A DNA stretch of 64,000 nucleotides from Chthoniobacteraceae bacterium (GTDB lineage Bacteria > Verrucomicrobiota > Verrucomicrobiia > Chthoniobacterales > Chthoniobacteraceae). Location: positions 124,001-188,000 of the forward strand of contig JAQGOL010000024.1 of NCBI GenBank assembly GCA_028293625.1, in the 5' to 3' direction. This document shows, piece after piece, positions 35,449-45,500 of this stretch. Below the pieces are notes generated by a model that worked only from the letters and a program-made list of their open reading frames with translations, had not been told where the DNA came from and made no database searches. Made by a program: the position numbers and the translations under genes. The first letter of the stretch is position 1; each line of letters opens with the position of its first letter.

Positions 35449-38400
35449 TCAAGGCTTGCGCAGATAGCCAAGAAGATCAGCGACATCCTGTGGCTTGAGA
35501 ACGGACTCGAGTCCTTCGGGCATCAGCGAGCGGCCCAATGGTTTGATACTGCGCAGCTCCGAGCGGAGCACCGCCTGCTCGACCCCTTCAGGAGTGCGGA
35601 GCGTGATGTTGTTGCCGGTCTCGCCCACAAGCAATCCGACTAGTTCATTGCCGTTATTTAATATGAGATGCTGTGCAATGTAACGCGCTTCGATGGCCTG
35701 GTTGGGATCGAAGAGCGCGGTGAGTATCCAGTCGTCAGGTTTGCCAACGATTGTCCCGAGGTCGGGTCCAAGCTCGCGGCCTTCGCCATGAAGCCGATGG
35801 CAGGTCGCGCAGATCTGCGTATAAAACGTCCGGCCGCGCGATGGATCTGCGCGCAGTTTTTCCACGCCCGAATAAGAGGCGACAACCCGTGCCCGGTCGG
35901 GGCTGCTTGGCGCGAGTTTGGGAACGGGTGAAGCCGGCGTGGTGCCGGGCTTTTTTCCTTCAGTCAATTCTGCCATCAACGAGTTATCGGGACCGATCGA
36001 AGAGAGAACCGCAACGCGCATTCGCGGATCACCACCTTCACGTTGGGCCAGCCGCTTGAGAGCTTCCGTGGCAGAGGCTGTTTTCGATTCACCCAAAGTA
36101 AATGCGAGCTGAAGGCGGACCGCGAAATTCGCGTCATTCTCAAGTGCGATCGCTGCTGCCAGCAATGTCTCGGATTTATTCTTTTCGCTTATTCGCAATG
36201 CCTGTATCCGAACCTCCGGTTCCTGATCGCGCAATGCGGCTACAATTGCGTCGGTTTTCGCCGAGTGGAGTAGTTCGAGCGTTGCGAGCGCCTGTAGCCG
36301 CACTTTGGCGAGGGACGAACCGGATGCGAGCTTTGCCAGGGGTTCAGCCGCGGCGGAGTCGGCGCGCTCGTAAAGAAGACGCTGAACTGTGTCACGCTGC
36401 CAGCCGTTGGCGCTTTCCATCGCTCTGACAAGCTGTGCCGTGTTAAGCTTGGCAAGATTTGGCACAGGCTTTAGAAGCGCTTTCTCCGGCAAAACACGGT
36501 AGATGCGTCCTTTGTCCTGACCGGCGCGCAGATCAAGCCGTGCCTGCGTTTCCGGTGCAATCCACTCGGGATGCTCCAATACAAAGCGATACATGTCGGC
36601 GATGTAGAGAGCGCCATCGGGTCCCGTTTTTACCATGGCCGGGCGAAACCAGACGTCGCTGCTGGCAAGGAATTCGCGGTCTTGTTCGTCGTCGGCTCGG
36701 CGGCTGGTGAATGTCGCGCCTTCAGCTTTAAGAACCTCGCGGTGGACGCTATTGTGCACCGGTTCGCTAATGAAGACGCTGGTTAGAAAATCGGGTCCGA
36801 AAAGATCGTCCCGATACGGCGCCGCACTGCAGGCGGAAGTAACATGGCCAAGTGACTGCGGCTGGTTGAATCGAATCGGCTGCTCGCTGATTGGGAAGAC
36901 GCGGGTTGATTCCTCGTAGTTGGCAAGCAACTCGCGCACGGACTTCACCGCAAGCTTCGGATTTCTTCGAAGGTAATGTTCTTCCAGCGTGTAATGCCAA
37001 AGCCATGTGCTGTTGTTGTTCCCGAACCAATGGCCCCAATCATCGCGGCGTCTGCCAAATTGCGTGGAGCCGGAAACGGCTTCAAACTCGCCGGTATCGG
37101 GTCGGAACCGAAAATCGCGTCCGCTGATCGAGACCGGAGTGCTCTGTTTATCCGGTTTGGTTTGCAAAGAGCCGACACATTGAACTTCGCCGCCGCTATC
37201 ACCGTTTGCGCCGTAAATCCAGCCGTCGAGCCCCCATTCAAATCCGTTTAATCGATGCTGTTGGTTGCCCTGTTTGAATCCGGTGAAGAGGACCCGGCGC
37301 ACATCGGCGTGTCCGTCGCCATCGGTATCTTCCGCGTAAAGTATGTCGGGCGCGGCGCAGATCAGGAGGCCGTTTCGGTAAGGCATCACGCCGGACGGAA
37401 AGGGGAGCCCTTCCATAAACGGCGTGGCTTTGTCGTAAATGCCGTCGCCATTGGTATCTTCGAGCAGCTTGATCACGCCTCCGGCTTTTCCTTTGCCATC
37501 CATGCCAAGTGGATAATCGCGCATCTCGACAACCCAAAGCCGGCCGATAGAGTCCCACTCGAAAGCGATCGGATCGATAACAAGCGGCTCGGCGGCGACC
37601 AGCTCCACCTTAAATCCGGCACGGACCCGGATCGCGGCAAGGGAATCCCCAGGTGACTTCGGCGCTGGCACATCAAAGGCGATCAGTTCCTGAAAAGAGC
37701 GGCGATCCACCACTCCATCCAGCTTTACGGTCTCCTCATTTTGCACGACCAGATGACCGTCCTTAAACCAAGCGCCATTGTTGCGATGCCGCCCGTCGCG
37801 GACAATCGGCGGCGGCTCATTGGCCATTCCCTGGCGAAGCCCGGCGCGCACCATCTGCGACCAGCCCGATGTCCAGCCCAGGTTCGGTTTCACCTCCTTG
37901 CTCCAGAGGTGAATGGCAAATCGCGACGTGTTGGAAAGGAGCAGATCGTCCGCGCCATCCGCGTTCAAATCGACAAAACGGAGACCGGCATCGGCGCCAT
38001 CTTTATCGAGTGCGGCGATTCCTTCAGGGAGGGCGAACTCTGCCCGCTCCCAACGTTTCGCGGCTGCCGACCAGGTTTGGATAACCGTGAGTTCTGGTTC
38101 ATTGGCGAGCAGTTCACAGGAAGCATCGCCATTAAAATCGCGCAGTCTCAGCGAGCTGTGCGATGGAATCCCAACGGCCAGTTCGGGCGCCGCGATCCAG
38201 TGACTTTCGTGAAAACGCCAGCCTTGCGCCGGCGCGCCTGCGCGCAACGCGACAGGCTCGCCGTCGATCACGCCGAAGTTCAGGTCCGGAGAGGCTTTGA
38301 AGGGCGCCGGGCTGTCTACCCAGCGAGTTTCCTGAGGCGACCAAAGCCGCGCGACCTGACCGGCCAGCACATCCATGAAGCCGTCGCCATTGAAGTCGAG

Positions 38401-39489
38401 GAGCCGCACGCTGCCCGGACCGCCATCGCGCGCCCGCAAGGAATGCCCGGCGAGTGCGTGTTTCTCAAGCCGCCCGAGCGCTTCGGTAAAGTTGAGAAAC
38501 TTCACTCGCCGCCCGTATTTTGCGACCGCGTGCTCAATCAATGCGACGATCTGTTGTGGATCGCTCCATCCATGAGGATGCACCAGAATCGTCATCACGC
38601 CTTGTTTAAGTACCACGGCATCGAGCGCGGCTTTCCAGTCTTCAGTTGTGCGCTGATTTTTCGCCCCATGCGTATTGAATGCCTCCCAGTCGCTCGGAGC
38701 CATTGGAGGAAACTCCCAGCAGCCGCCTCCAATTACATACGGATACGGGTAATTCTCAATATAGCCGGCAAACCGCTCGAACGTGACCTTGCGCGGAGGC
38801 ACGAGATCCATCGGGAAGTATTTACGGAAACGGTCCGCGCCGCTCGCATCAACAACCAGCTCGTGCGGGAGCGTGGTATCGCCTGACGTGAGCAGGCACA
38901 TGACCGAGGAATCAATCTGCAGGTGGCGACCTTCCGGACTGCGGCCCGAAAAGATCTCGGAAAAAAAGCGCGGACTTGCCGAGTTCATGGAATCGCAGCA
39001 AGGCATGCGAAACGCCAGCGGGAGATTGCCCGGAATGCTGGCGAGCTGGTCAATGCCGCCAAAGACGGTTTGTTGCGCGGCTGAAAAGCCTGTTTTCCCA
39101 AGCAACGGACACGGATGCGTTAGAGTATGCACTTCAAGGGAGACGCCTTCCTTAAGCCAGCTCTGAAATTGGGGATCGGTGGGCACCAGCTGATTGCAAA
39201 AAATGCTGGTCGGGGCGCGCCCATCAATCTGCTGAAGCCGCTGGAGAATGGGCCGCAGGTAAGCTTCGTATTTTGGCGTTTCGCGCAAGTCATCAATCGA
39301 GATGATTACGGCGGCATCGACGCCAGGCTCTCCGATCCATTGCGGTGTTGTAAATCGCGCCAGCCCGGCATGGGGATAAAAAGGATTGTCATCGTCAAGG
39401 TAAGCGAGCCGGTTGGCGGGATGCTCGGCAGAACGAAGGGGCGCCGTAAGAAAGATCAGGGTGAAGACAAGGAGAGTCGTGCGGATCAT
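35449..39489 (-). CDS. Secreted polysaccharide-deacetylase-like / VCBS / PVC-propeller / HEAT / cytochrome c protein
   Basis: A 1346-residue exported protein; the ATG at 39489 begins the signal peptide MIRTTLLVFTLIFLTAPLRS, so the 13 codons upstream are left out. Domains: a NodB-like deacetylase (about 55-340) with the SIDD pair (Asp66-Asp67) and HTLTH (His121, His125), which matches the Asp-His-His metal site; an FG-GAP/VCBS region (about 355-560; LLDFNGDGFMDVL, LRDFNGDASCELL, FVDLNADGADDLL); a PVC-type propeller (about 620-1000; AGFKVELVAAEPL opening); HEAT-like repeats (about 1030-1190); and a cytochrome c with CATCH (Cys1227, Cys1230, His1231). This joins a carbohydrate de-N/O-acetylase fold to a periplasmic oxidoreductase. 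A role in polysaccharide breakdown is inferred. It diverges from the ceramidase-like gene. Confidence 0.87.
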   Translation of the reverse strand: MIRTTLLVFTLIFLTAPLRSAEHPANRLAYLDDDNPFYPHAGLARFTTPQWIGEPGVDAAVIISIDDLRETPKYEAYLRPILQRLQQIDGRAPTSIFCNQLVPTDPQFQSWLKEGVSLEVHTLTHPCPLLGKTGFSAAQQTVFGGIDQLASIPGNLPLAFRMPCCDSMNSASPRFFSEIFSGRSPEGRHLQIDSSVMCLLTSGDTTLPHELVVDASGADRFRKYFPMDLVPPRKVTFERFAGYIENYPYPYVIGGGCWEFPPMAPSDWEAFNTHGAKNQRTTEDWKAALDAVVLKQGVMTILVHPHGWSDPQQIVALIEHAVAKYGRRVKFLNFTEALGRLEKHALAGHSLRARDGGPGSVRLLDFNGDGFMDVLAGQVARLWSPQETRWVDSPAPFKASPDLNFGVIDGEPVALRAGAPAQGWRFHESHWIAAPELAVGIPSHSSLRLRDFNGDASCELLANEPELTVIQTWSAAAKRWERAEFALPEGIAALDKDGADAGLRFVDLNADGADDLLLSNTSRFAIHLWSKEVKPNLGWTSGWSQMVRAGLRQGMANEPPPIVRDGRHRNNGAWFKDGHLVVQNEETVKLDGVVDRRSFQELIAFDVPAPKSPGDSLAAIRVRAGFKVELVAAEPLVIDPIAFEWDSIGRLWVVEMRDYPLGMDGKGKAGGVIKLLEDTNGDGIYDKATPFMEGLPFPSGVMPYRNGLLICAAPDILYAEDTDGDGHADVRRVLFTGFKQGNQQHRLNGFEWGLDGWIYGANGDSGGEVQCVGSLQTKPDKQSTPVSISGRDFRFRPDTGEFEAVSGSTQFGRRRDDWGHWFGNNNSTWLWHYTLEEHYLRRNPKLAVKSVRELLANYEESTRVFPISEQPIRFNQPQSLGHVTSACSAAPYRDDLFGPDFLTSVFISEPVHNSVHREVLKAEGATFTSRRADDEQDREFLASSDVWFRPAMVKTGPDGALYIADMYRFVLEHPEWIAPETQARLDLRAGQDKGRIYRVLPEKALLKPVPNLAKLNTAQLVRAMESANGWQRDTVQRLLYERADSAAAEPLAKLASGSSLAKVRLQALATLELLHSAKTDAIVAALRDQEPEVRIQALRISEKNKSETLLAAAIALENDANFAVRLQLAFTLGESKTASATEALKRLAQREGGDPRMRVAVLSSIGPDNSLMAELTEGKKPGTTPASPVPKLAPSSPDRARVVASYSGVEKLRADPSRGRTFYTQICATCHRLHGEGRELGPDLGTIVGKPDDWILTALFDPNQAIEARYIAQHLILNNGNELVGLLVGETGNNITLRTPEGVEQAVLRSELRSIKPLGRSLMPEGLESVLKPQDVADLLGYLRKP

Positions 39490-39688
39490 GGGGGGAAATA
39501 GCACCGGGGCGTCGGCTTGAATCGCCAACGCAAGCTATGAGCAGCAGCGCGATGATTGTCGGCAGGAAGCGGGGTGCATGACTTCTATAATCCACCTGGT
39601 CGCGGTTTCTTCATTGAAATCCGCAGTCACAGTCATCGGTGTCATATTAGCTTCAACCTGGCTGACGTACGCTGTAATTTCCGCGTCC

Positions 39689-41176
39689 ATGATACGAGCC
39701 GCCCTTTTTGTCGTCTTCGCTTTTCCTTTGATTGCCCAAGCCGGATTGAAGGCCGGATTCGCCGAGCGCGATATTACTCCTGAGATTGGAATGGAGGTAT
39801 TTGGCAATTACGGGAAGAACTTCGCCAAACGCATCCATGATCCGTGCAAAGCCCGCGCCGCTGTGTTCGAGAATGGAACGCAACGCGTCGCCCTCGTTGG
39901 ATTGGATACTTTGGTCGTGCCCCGGCAACTCGTCCTTGAAGCCCGCCTGCTTGTCCAAAAGCGATGCGGTATTTCCCCGGACGCCATTTTAATAGGGGCA
40001 TCGCATTCCCATTCGTCGGGCCCGCTCGGAAGCCTCGGCGATTTTGATCACGCTTCGGACTTTGTAAAAGATCTGGCCAATAATAAGTCGCCCAGCGCCG
40101 ATCCCAAGTATTACGCCATGGTGCGGGATGCTATCGTGGAAGCAATCGTGGCCGCGGATGCTGCGCGGGTCGATGCAACGGCCGGATTCGGGACCGGCAA
40201 TGAGCCAACTGTGGCATTCAATCGTCGTATCCGGATGAAGAACGGGGTTTCAGCCAGCCATCCCGGAAAAGGGAACCCGGACAATATTGAATACGCCGGC
40301 CCGACGGACCCGCAAGTCGGTGTGATTGGGATTTGGGACGCAGACGGCAAGCTGATGGGAACGGTGGTCAATTTTTCCTGTCATGCGACAGCCAATGGTC
40401 CATGGATCTCGGCCAACTGGATCTATTACATGGAACGCGCGATTCAGGGATACTTCGGCGCCAACGCAAAAGTAGTCTACCTTCAAGGGGCGTGTGGCGA
40501 TGTAACCCAGGTGGATAACATGAATCCCGCGGCGTGGCTTGAAGGTGACGCCTGGTCTCAGCTGGTCGGTGGACGTGTGGGAGCCGAGGCGGTCAAGGTG
40601 TTGCTTGGGATGTCGCAAACGCGAATCAATGAGGTGCCGCTTGCCGTCAGGCAGACCGCTTGGGAAATTCCAAGGCGCGCGCCATCGCCGGAGCGTGTTG
40701 CCGCCGCATTTGAGCTGGCTAAAAAGGAGCCGGCGCAGGCCGGGCCCGACTGGGTATGGGCCAAAGAGACTGTCATGCTTGACGCGTTGATTGCCAGGTA
40801 TCCGAAGGTGGAGGTGGAAGTCCAGGCGATCCAGATCGGGCCTGTTGTTTGCATCACCAATCCGTCGGAATATTTCTGCCAGTTCGGACTTGAACTGAAG
40901 GCCGGCAGCGGTTTCCCGATGACTTTCCCGGTCGAGCTTGCAAATGGCTGTGTGGGATATGTGCCGACAGAAGAAGCGTTTGGCCCGGGCGGGGGAGGCT
41001 ATGAGACTCGACTTACGAGCTATAGCAATCTGGAGATCAGCGCGGGCAGGCAGTTCCGCGATGCGGGGCTAAAACTTGTAAAGGAGCTGATGCCATTGCC
41101 ATTGCCAACCGCGCCGCTTGCGCCCCCATTCAAAGAACCATGGGATTACGGGCGCGTGGCACCCCAATTAAAGTAA
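39689..41176 (+). CDS. Neutral/alkaline ceramidase-family secreted protein
   Basis: A 495-residue protein counted from the ATG at 39689, which opens the signal peptide MIRAALFVVFAFPLIAQA; the frame continues 37 codons upstream without support. The mature protein starts KAGFAERDITPEIG, the family's N-terminal strand, and has SHSHSSGPLG (zinc His pair), VNFSCHATA and QGACGDVTQ blocks typical of neutral ceramidase-like amidohydrolases. In Verrucomicrobia such proteins are common and need not act on ceramide; the substrate is not predictable. The region between this start and the divergent deacetylase giant is 200 bp. Confidence 0.85.
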   Translation: MIRAALFVVFAFPLIAQAGLKAGFAERDITPEIGMEVFGNYGKNFAKRIHDPCKARAAVFENGTQRVALVGLDTLVVPRQLVLEARLLVQKRCGISPDAILIGASHSHSSGPLGSLGDFDHASDFVKDLANNKSPSADPKYYAMVRDAIVEAIVAADAARVDATAGFGTGNEPTVAFNRRIRMKNGVSASHPGKGNPDNIEYAGPTDPQVGVIGIWDADGKLMGTVVNFSCHATANGPWISANWIYYMERAIQGYFGANAKVVYLQGACGDVTQVDNMNPAAWLEGDAWSQLVGGRVGAEAVKVLLGMSQTRINEVPLAVRQTAWEIPRRAPSPERVAAAFELAKKEPAQAGPDWVWAKETVMLDALIARYPKVEVEVQAIQIGPVVCITNPSEYFCQFGLELKAGSGFPMTFPVELANGCVGYVPTEEAFGPGGGGYETRLTSYSNLEISAGRQFRDAGLKLVKELMPLPLPTAPLAPPFKEPWDYGRVAPQLK

Positions 41177-41253
41177 TCAATGCTTCAAGCCGGGCCGCCG
41201 GTTTATGGCATCGACCGGACTATTCTGGCTGAGGCAGCGTGCGAATTGGACGA

Positions 41254-41985
41254 ATGAGGCTCTTATTCATTGCTGATCTGCACTACACGCTCAAGCAGTT
41301 TGACTGGGTGGCCGCCAACGCGGGCAGCTATGACCTTGTCATCATCGGCGGCGACCTGCTTGATCTCGCTTCGCCGCTTGATCTGGATGTGCAGATTGTG
41401 GTGATTGAGAAATACCTTAATCGCATTCGGCAAAAGACGGCGCTGCTGGTTAGTTCCGGCAATCACGACGGCGATAGTCGTAACGCGGCCAATGAATCGG
41501 TGGCCGGATGGCTTCAACAAGCCAGGGCGGAAGGCCTTTCCGTGGATGGCGACAGTCTTCTCTTCGAGGAAACGGTTGTCACTGCCTGCCCCTGGTGGGA
41601 CGGACCGGCCTCGCGCGCCGGGCTTGAAGCGCTGCTCACGGCCGAGGCGCAAAAGCGTGCCCGAAGATGGATCTGGAGTCATCACTCGCCGCCATCCTCT
41701 TCGCCAATTAGTTGGTCGGGAAAACAATCCGCGGGTGACGCATTTCTGCGGGAATGGATTGTGCGATTTGAACCTGACATAGTCCTTTGCGGCCACATTC
41801 ATAATGCGCCTTTTTACCCGCAAGGTTCCTGGATCGACCGAATCGGGAAGACCTGGATCTTTAATCCGGGCCGGCAGCCCGGACAAACTCCCACACACAT
41901 CAATCTTGATCTGGATGCAATGACGGCTGAATGGATTTCGGCCGAAGGAGAATCAATTCGGCATCTTGTCCTGCCCGGTATTTGA
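41254..41985 (+). CDS. Calcineurin-like metallophosphoesterase
   Basis: A 243-residue enzyme with the complete two-metal site: Asp8-x-His10 (FIADLHY), Asp34 (IGGDLLD), Asn70-His71-Asp72 (SSGNHDGD), His143/144 (WSHHSPP) and His181-x-His183 (CGHIHNAP). This is the class III phosphodiesterase fold that includes CpdA, but also many enzymes acting on other phosphoesters. The ATG at 41254 is preferred to a GTG 15 bp upstream. Its last 33 bp overlap the 3' end of the convergent cyclic-nucleotide-binding gene. That neighbourhood makes a cyclic-nucleotide substrate a reasonable but untested guess. Confidence 0.88.
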   Translation: MRLLFIADLHYTLKQFDWVAANAGSYDLVIIGGDLLDLASPLDLDVQIVVIEKYLNRIRQKTALLVSSGNHDGDSRNAANESVAGWLQQARAEGLSVDGDSLLFEETVVTACPWWDGPASRAGLEALLTAEAQKRARRWIWSHHSPPSSSPISWSGKQSAGDAFLREWIVRFEPDIVLCGHIHNAPFYPQGSWIDRIGKTWIFNPGRQPGQTPTHINLDLDAMTAEWISAEGESIRHLVLPGI

Positions 41986-42444
41986 TTGTGCTGGACGGAT
42001 GCGTTGCAACGGGTGGCGATGCATCAAAGTCCTAAGCACTCCGTCCACCATGCCAATATGGTCGTCTCCTTTGAACTGCTCCTGCACGTCAACCAGATAT
42101 TTGTTAAGCCCATCGAGCCGTCGTGCCACCAGTTCGCAAACGTGCAGGCAAACCAGCGGAGAGGCTGCCAGGAACTCCCGGGGATTTTCAACCGCCCGAA
42201 AAGCGCATGGGTGAAGCGCGCGGACTGTGGCTGTGTGATTGCAGTCCAGCAAAGCCGATAATTCTCCGAAAACCGCGCCTGCTTGCGAAACGGTGGCAAG
42301 CCGCACACCATCTTTGACTACTTCCACTGAACCTTCGATCAGGAACCAAAGGCGGCCCGTATTGGCATCCTGTTCCATAACGACTTCGCCTGGTTGAAAA
42401 TACCGCACGTCGCCGTTTGGAATAAGATCAAGGATGGAAGGCAT
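41953..42444 (-). CDS. Single-domain cyclic-nucleotide-binding protein
   Basis: A 163-residue protein made of one CRP-type cyclic-nucleotide-binding domain (about 8-125): VRYFQPGEVVMEQDANTGRL, then LWFLIEGSVEVVKDG and the phosphate cassette AVFGELSALLDCNHTATV. The Gly-Glu of the cassette is present, but the Arg that normally contacts the cyclic phosphate is replaced (HTATV rather than RTATV), so ligand binding may be altered. There is no DNA-binding domain; the C-terminal 40 residues are a basic tail. It is convergent with, and overlaps by 33 bp, the metallophosphoesterase gene, and diverges from the CotH/lamin-tail gene at 42594. Confidence 0.88.
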   Translation of the reverse strand: MPSILDLIPNGDVRYFQPGEVVMEQDANTGRLWFLIEGSVEVVKDGVRLATVSQAGAVFGELSALLDCNHTATVRALHPCAFRAVENPREFLAASPLVCLHVCELVARRLDGLNKYLVDVQEQFKGDDHIGMVDGVLRTLMHRHPLQRIRPAQSNTGQDKMPN

Positions 42445-42593
42445 CGGAACGCTAAAACAATAATCTTTCGGTGAGAGCCGGTAAAGTTTTACGTTCGGCG
42501 CCGAGCGTGAGGGGACCGTGCGGAAAAGGGCTTACCGCAAAAATTGATGCAGGAACGGTTTTGCATTTCAGGAGTTGAATATAAGATCTGTGG

Positions 42594-45500
42594 ATGTTGC
42601 CTCCCCCTGTCAACGCCCTGCGCGCCCTCGGAGCGTTTTGTCTTATATGGCTAAGCGTTATCAATTTAAATGCGCAGGTTGTTATTAATGAGATCCATTA
42701 CAAGCCACTGGATCCAACAAAATCGATCGAGTTTATAGAGCTCTATAATGCAGGCACTGCGGCCGCCGACATTGGGCTCTGGCGTTTGGAAGATGCCGTT
42801 ACGCTCATTTTCCCGAGTGCGTTGACGATTCCCGCCGGTGGTTACCTTGTTGTCGCAGGCAACGCGCCCGCGTTCCAAACCCAATACGGGTTTGCGCCGG
42901 CGGCAGTTTATTCGGGCTCATTGAATTCTTCGGGCGAACGCATTCAACTGCGCAACGCCTCCGGGCAAATTGTTGATAAGGTTGATTACAGCTCCGGATT
43001 TCCGTGGCCTACTTCTGCCCGGGGCGGCGGTTTTTCCATCGAGCTGATCAATCCGCTGCTGGATAACGAACTGGGCGGTTCCTGGCGCAGTTCCACCGTT
43101 TCAAACGGCACTCCACGCGCAAAAAACTCCGTACTCGCAGCCAACGCGCCGCCCGCCATCCGGCAAGTTGATCATTTTCCTCTCCAACCGCCAAGTGGCG
43201 CGGTGGTGACCATTACGGCGAAAGTGAGCGATCCGGATGGAGTCGCTTCAGTCAATCTTGAATACCAGATTGTCTCGCCGGGCACCTATATTCGCAAAAC
43301 TGACGCCGCCTTTACAACCTCGTGGGTGGCGACGCCGATGCATGACGATGGCCTCAATGGCGATACTGCTGCAAGCGATGGAATCTACTCGGTGCAAATT
43401 CCGGCTACGGTGCAGACGCATCGCCGTCTGATTCGTTACAGGATTGCTGTAGCCGATAGCCTTGGGCTTTCCGTGCGAGTGCCATACGCAGACGACGAGC
43501 AACCTAACTTTGCTTACTACGTCTACGATGGCGTGCCTGCCTGGAGTGGTGCCGTGTTGCCCGGAGGAACCGGCACGCGCGCTCTGGTTCAGACCTTTTC
43601 TCCCGCGTTGCTGAACTCCATCCAGACATGGCAGCTCATTTCTAATTCGGCGGATGTGATTAATTCCCAGTACTCAAGCGGGTCCGATAGCGTCCGTTTT
43701 TTAGGAACGCTAATCTACGAGGGGAAAGTCTACGATCATATCCAATATCATAACCGCGGCATCGGTTCGACTTATGTGAGCGGTAAGAATAAATGGGTCT
43801 TTTTCTTCAACCGTGCTCGCGACATCCGTGTGCGGGATAACTGGGGCAATTACTACAAGGAATCATGGAACTCGATGCCGATGGATGCATGCGCGTCGCC
43901 TTGGGCGGCGGTGCATCGCGGAATGGCCGGAGTCGAGGAGGCATTCGCTTACCGGCTCTATGAGCTTGCTGGAATGGCCTCGCTGCGCACCCATTACATG
44001 CATTTCAGGGTGGTAAGCGGCGCAACCGAGACTGGCGCAACCCAGTATGACGGCGATTTCTGGGGCTTGTATATGGGACTCGAGCCGACCGAGGGCAACT
44101 TCCTTGATGAACGCGGCCTGGCAGACGGCAATATCTATGCGGTGGAGGGCGGCGGTGGCGACAAGAAGCATCAGGGGCCCACGCAGGTTGTTTCCGCCGC
44201 TGACTTTGCCGCCTTCAATTCCAGCGCGAAACAGGTTGGTCAAACTGAGGCGTGGTATCGCGCCAACATGGACCTTAACGCGCTCTATACCTTTCACGCC
44301 CTCAACCGTCTATGCGGCAATGTTGATGTGCGGGGCGGCGACAATTATCGTTTCTATCATCGGCCCACGGATGATCGTTGGGCTATTATCCCGTACGATC
44401 TCGATATGATGGCGCTGCCCGCCTATCATTGGGGCACGGTAATTGAGGGCGTTAATTTCGCCGGGGTCCCCGACCAGATCCGAGCCATCACGCGCAACGC
44501 GGCAATTGCGATCGAGTTTCGGAACCGGGCGCGCGAACTGCTTGACTTGGTTGCATCGGATAACACGGCCAATGGAGGGCAAATTGGCCAGTTGCTCGAT
44601 GAATACGCGCGCATGGTGAACCCAACCGGAGTGAATCCAAGCTGGGTCAATGTCGATGAGGCGCGCTGGAGCAATAGTCCAAGAACGACCGGCAACGGTG
44701 CCAACAACGGCCAGACCAACCATAAGAACAATTTCTATCGGGCAATCTTCACTGACACTCGAGGAGGTTTGAACGGCACTCCTTCGACAACCTGGACGCG
44801 GACCCTTATTAATGCCGATGCCAATGGATACAGCAACTTCGCGGGTTCGATGAACTATCTTTTGAAGTTCACGACCAATACATGGCCCGGTGGAACGTGG
44901 TTGCGCAGCAACGGCAACCCGCTCGGAAACGGCTACAAATATCTGGAATGGGAATCGCTCTATGGCGGATACGGAAATGTGAACGCGGCACCGACGGGCC
45001 CGGGGGATCTTTCCTTCCCCGGCACACCGGCCATTGCTTATTCGGGTGCGGCCGGTTTCCCTGCGGACGCGCTTGATTTTACGAGCAGCGCGTTTACCCC
45101 TTCAACCACGGGCGGGACGACATTTGCCGCGATGCAATGGCGGATCGGCGAGATCTACGCGCCGGGTGTTGCCGGCTACCTGCCTGGAGAGCAGCGTATC
45201 TATGAAGTTGAACAAGCCTGGACTTCCCCTGAAGTGGCTTCGTTTAGCGCTACGGCACGTGTCCCATTTGGCTCGGTCAAGCCTGGCCATACCTATCGTG
45301 CACGGGTCCGTCATAAGGATGCAAATGGGCGATGGAGCCATTGGTCCGCCCCGGTGCAGTTCAGCGCAGGCATACCGAGTGTGACTGCCTATCAGCAGGC
45401 GCTTGTAATCAGTGAGGTGATGTATCAGCCATCGCCCGCCACCGCCTCGGAGCTGTCGCAGGGTTGGACCGATGATGATTTCGAATTTATCGAGATCCGC

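Noticed and set aside
35289-35486. 65-codon minus-strand frame in the 240-bp gap after the DUF2071 gene
   Set aside because: It overlaps the last codons of the deacetylase giant in another frame, with no motif or start signal.
37741-38886. 381-codon open frame on the plus strand
   Set aside because: It is antisense to the deacetylase/VCBS part of the 1346-aa protein, and no domain was recognised.
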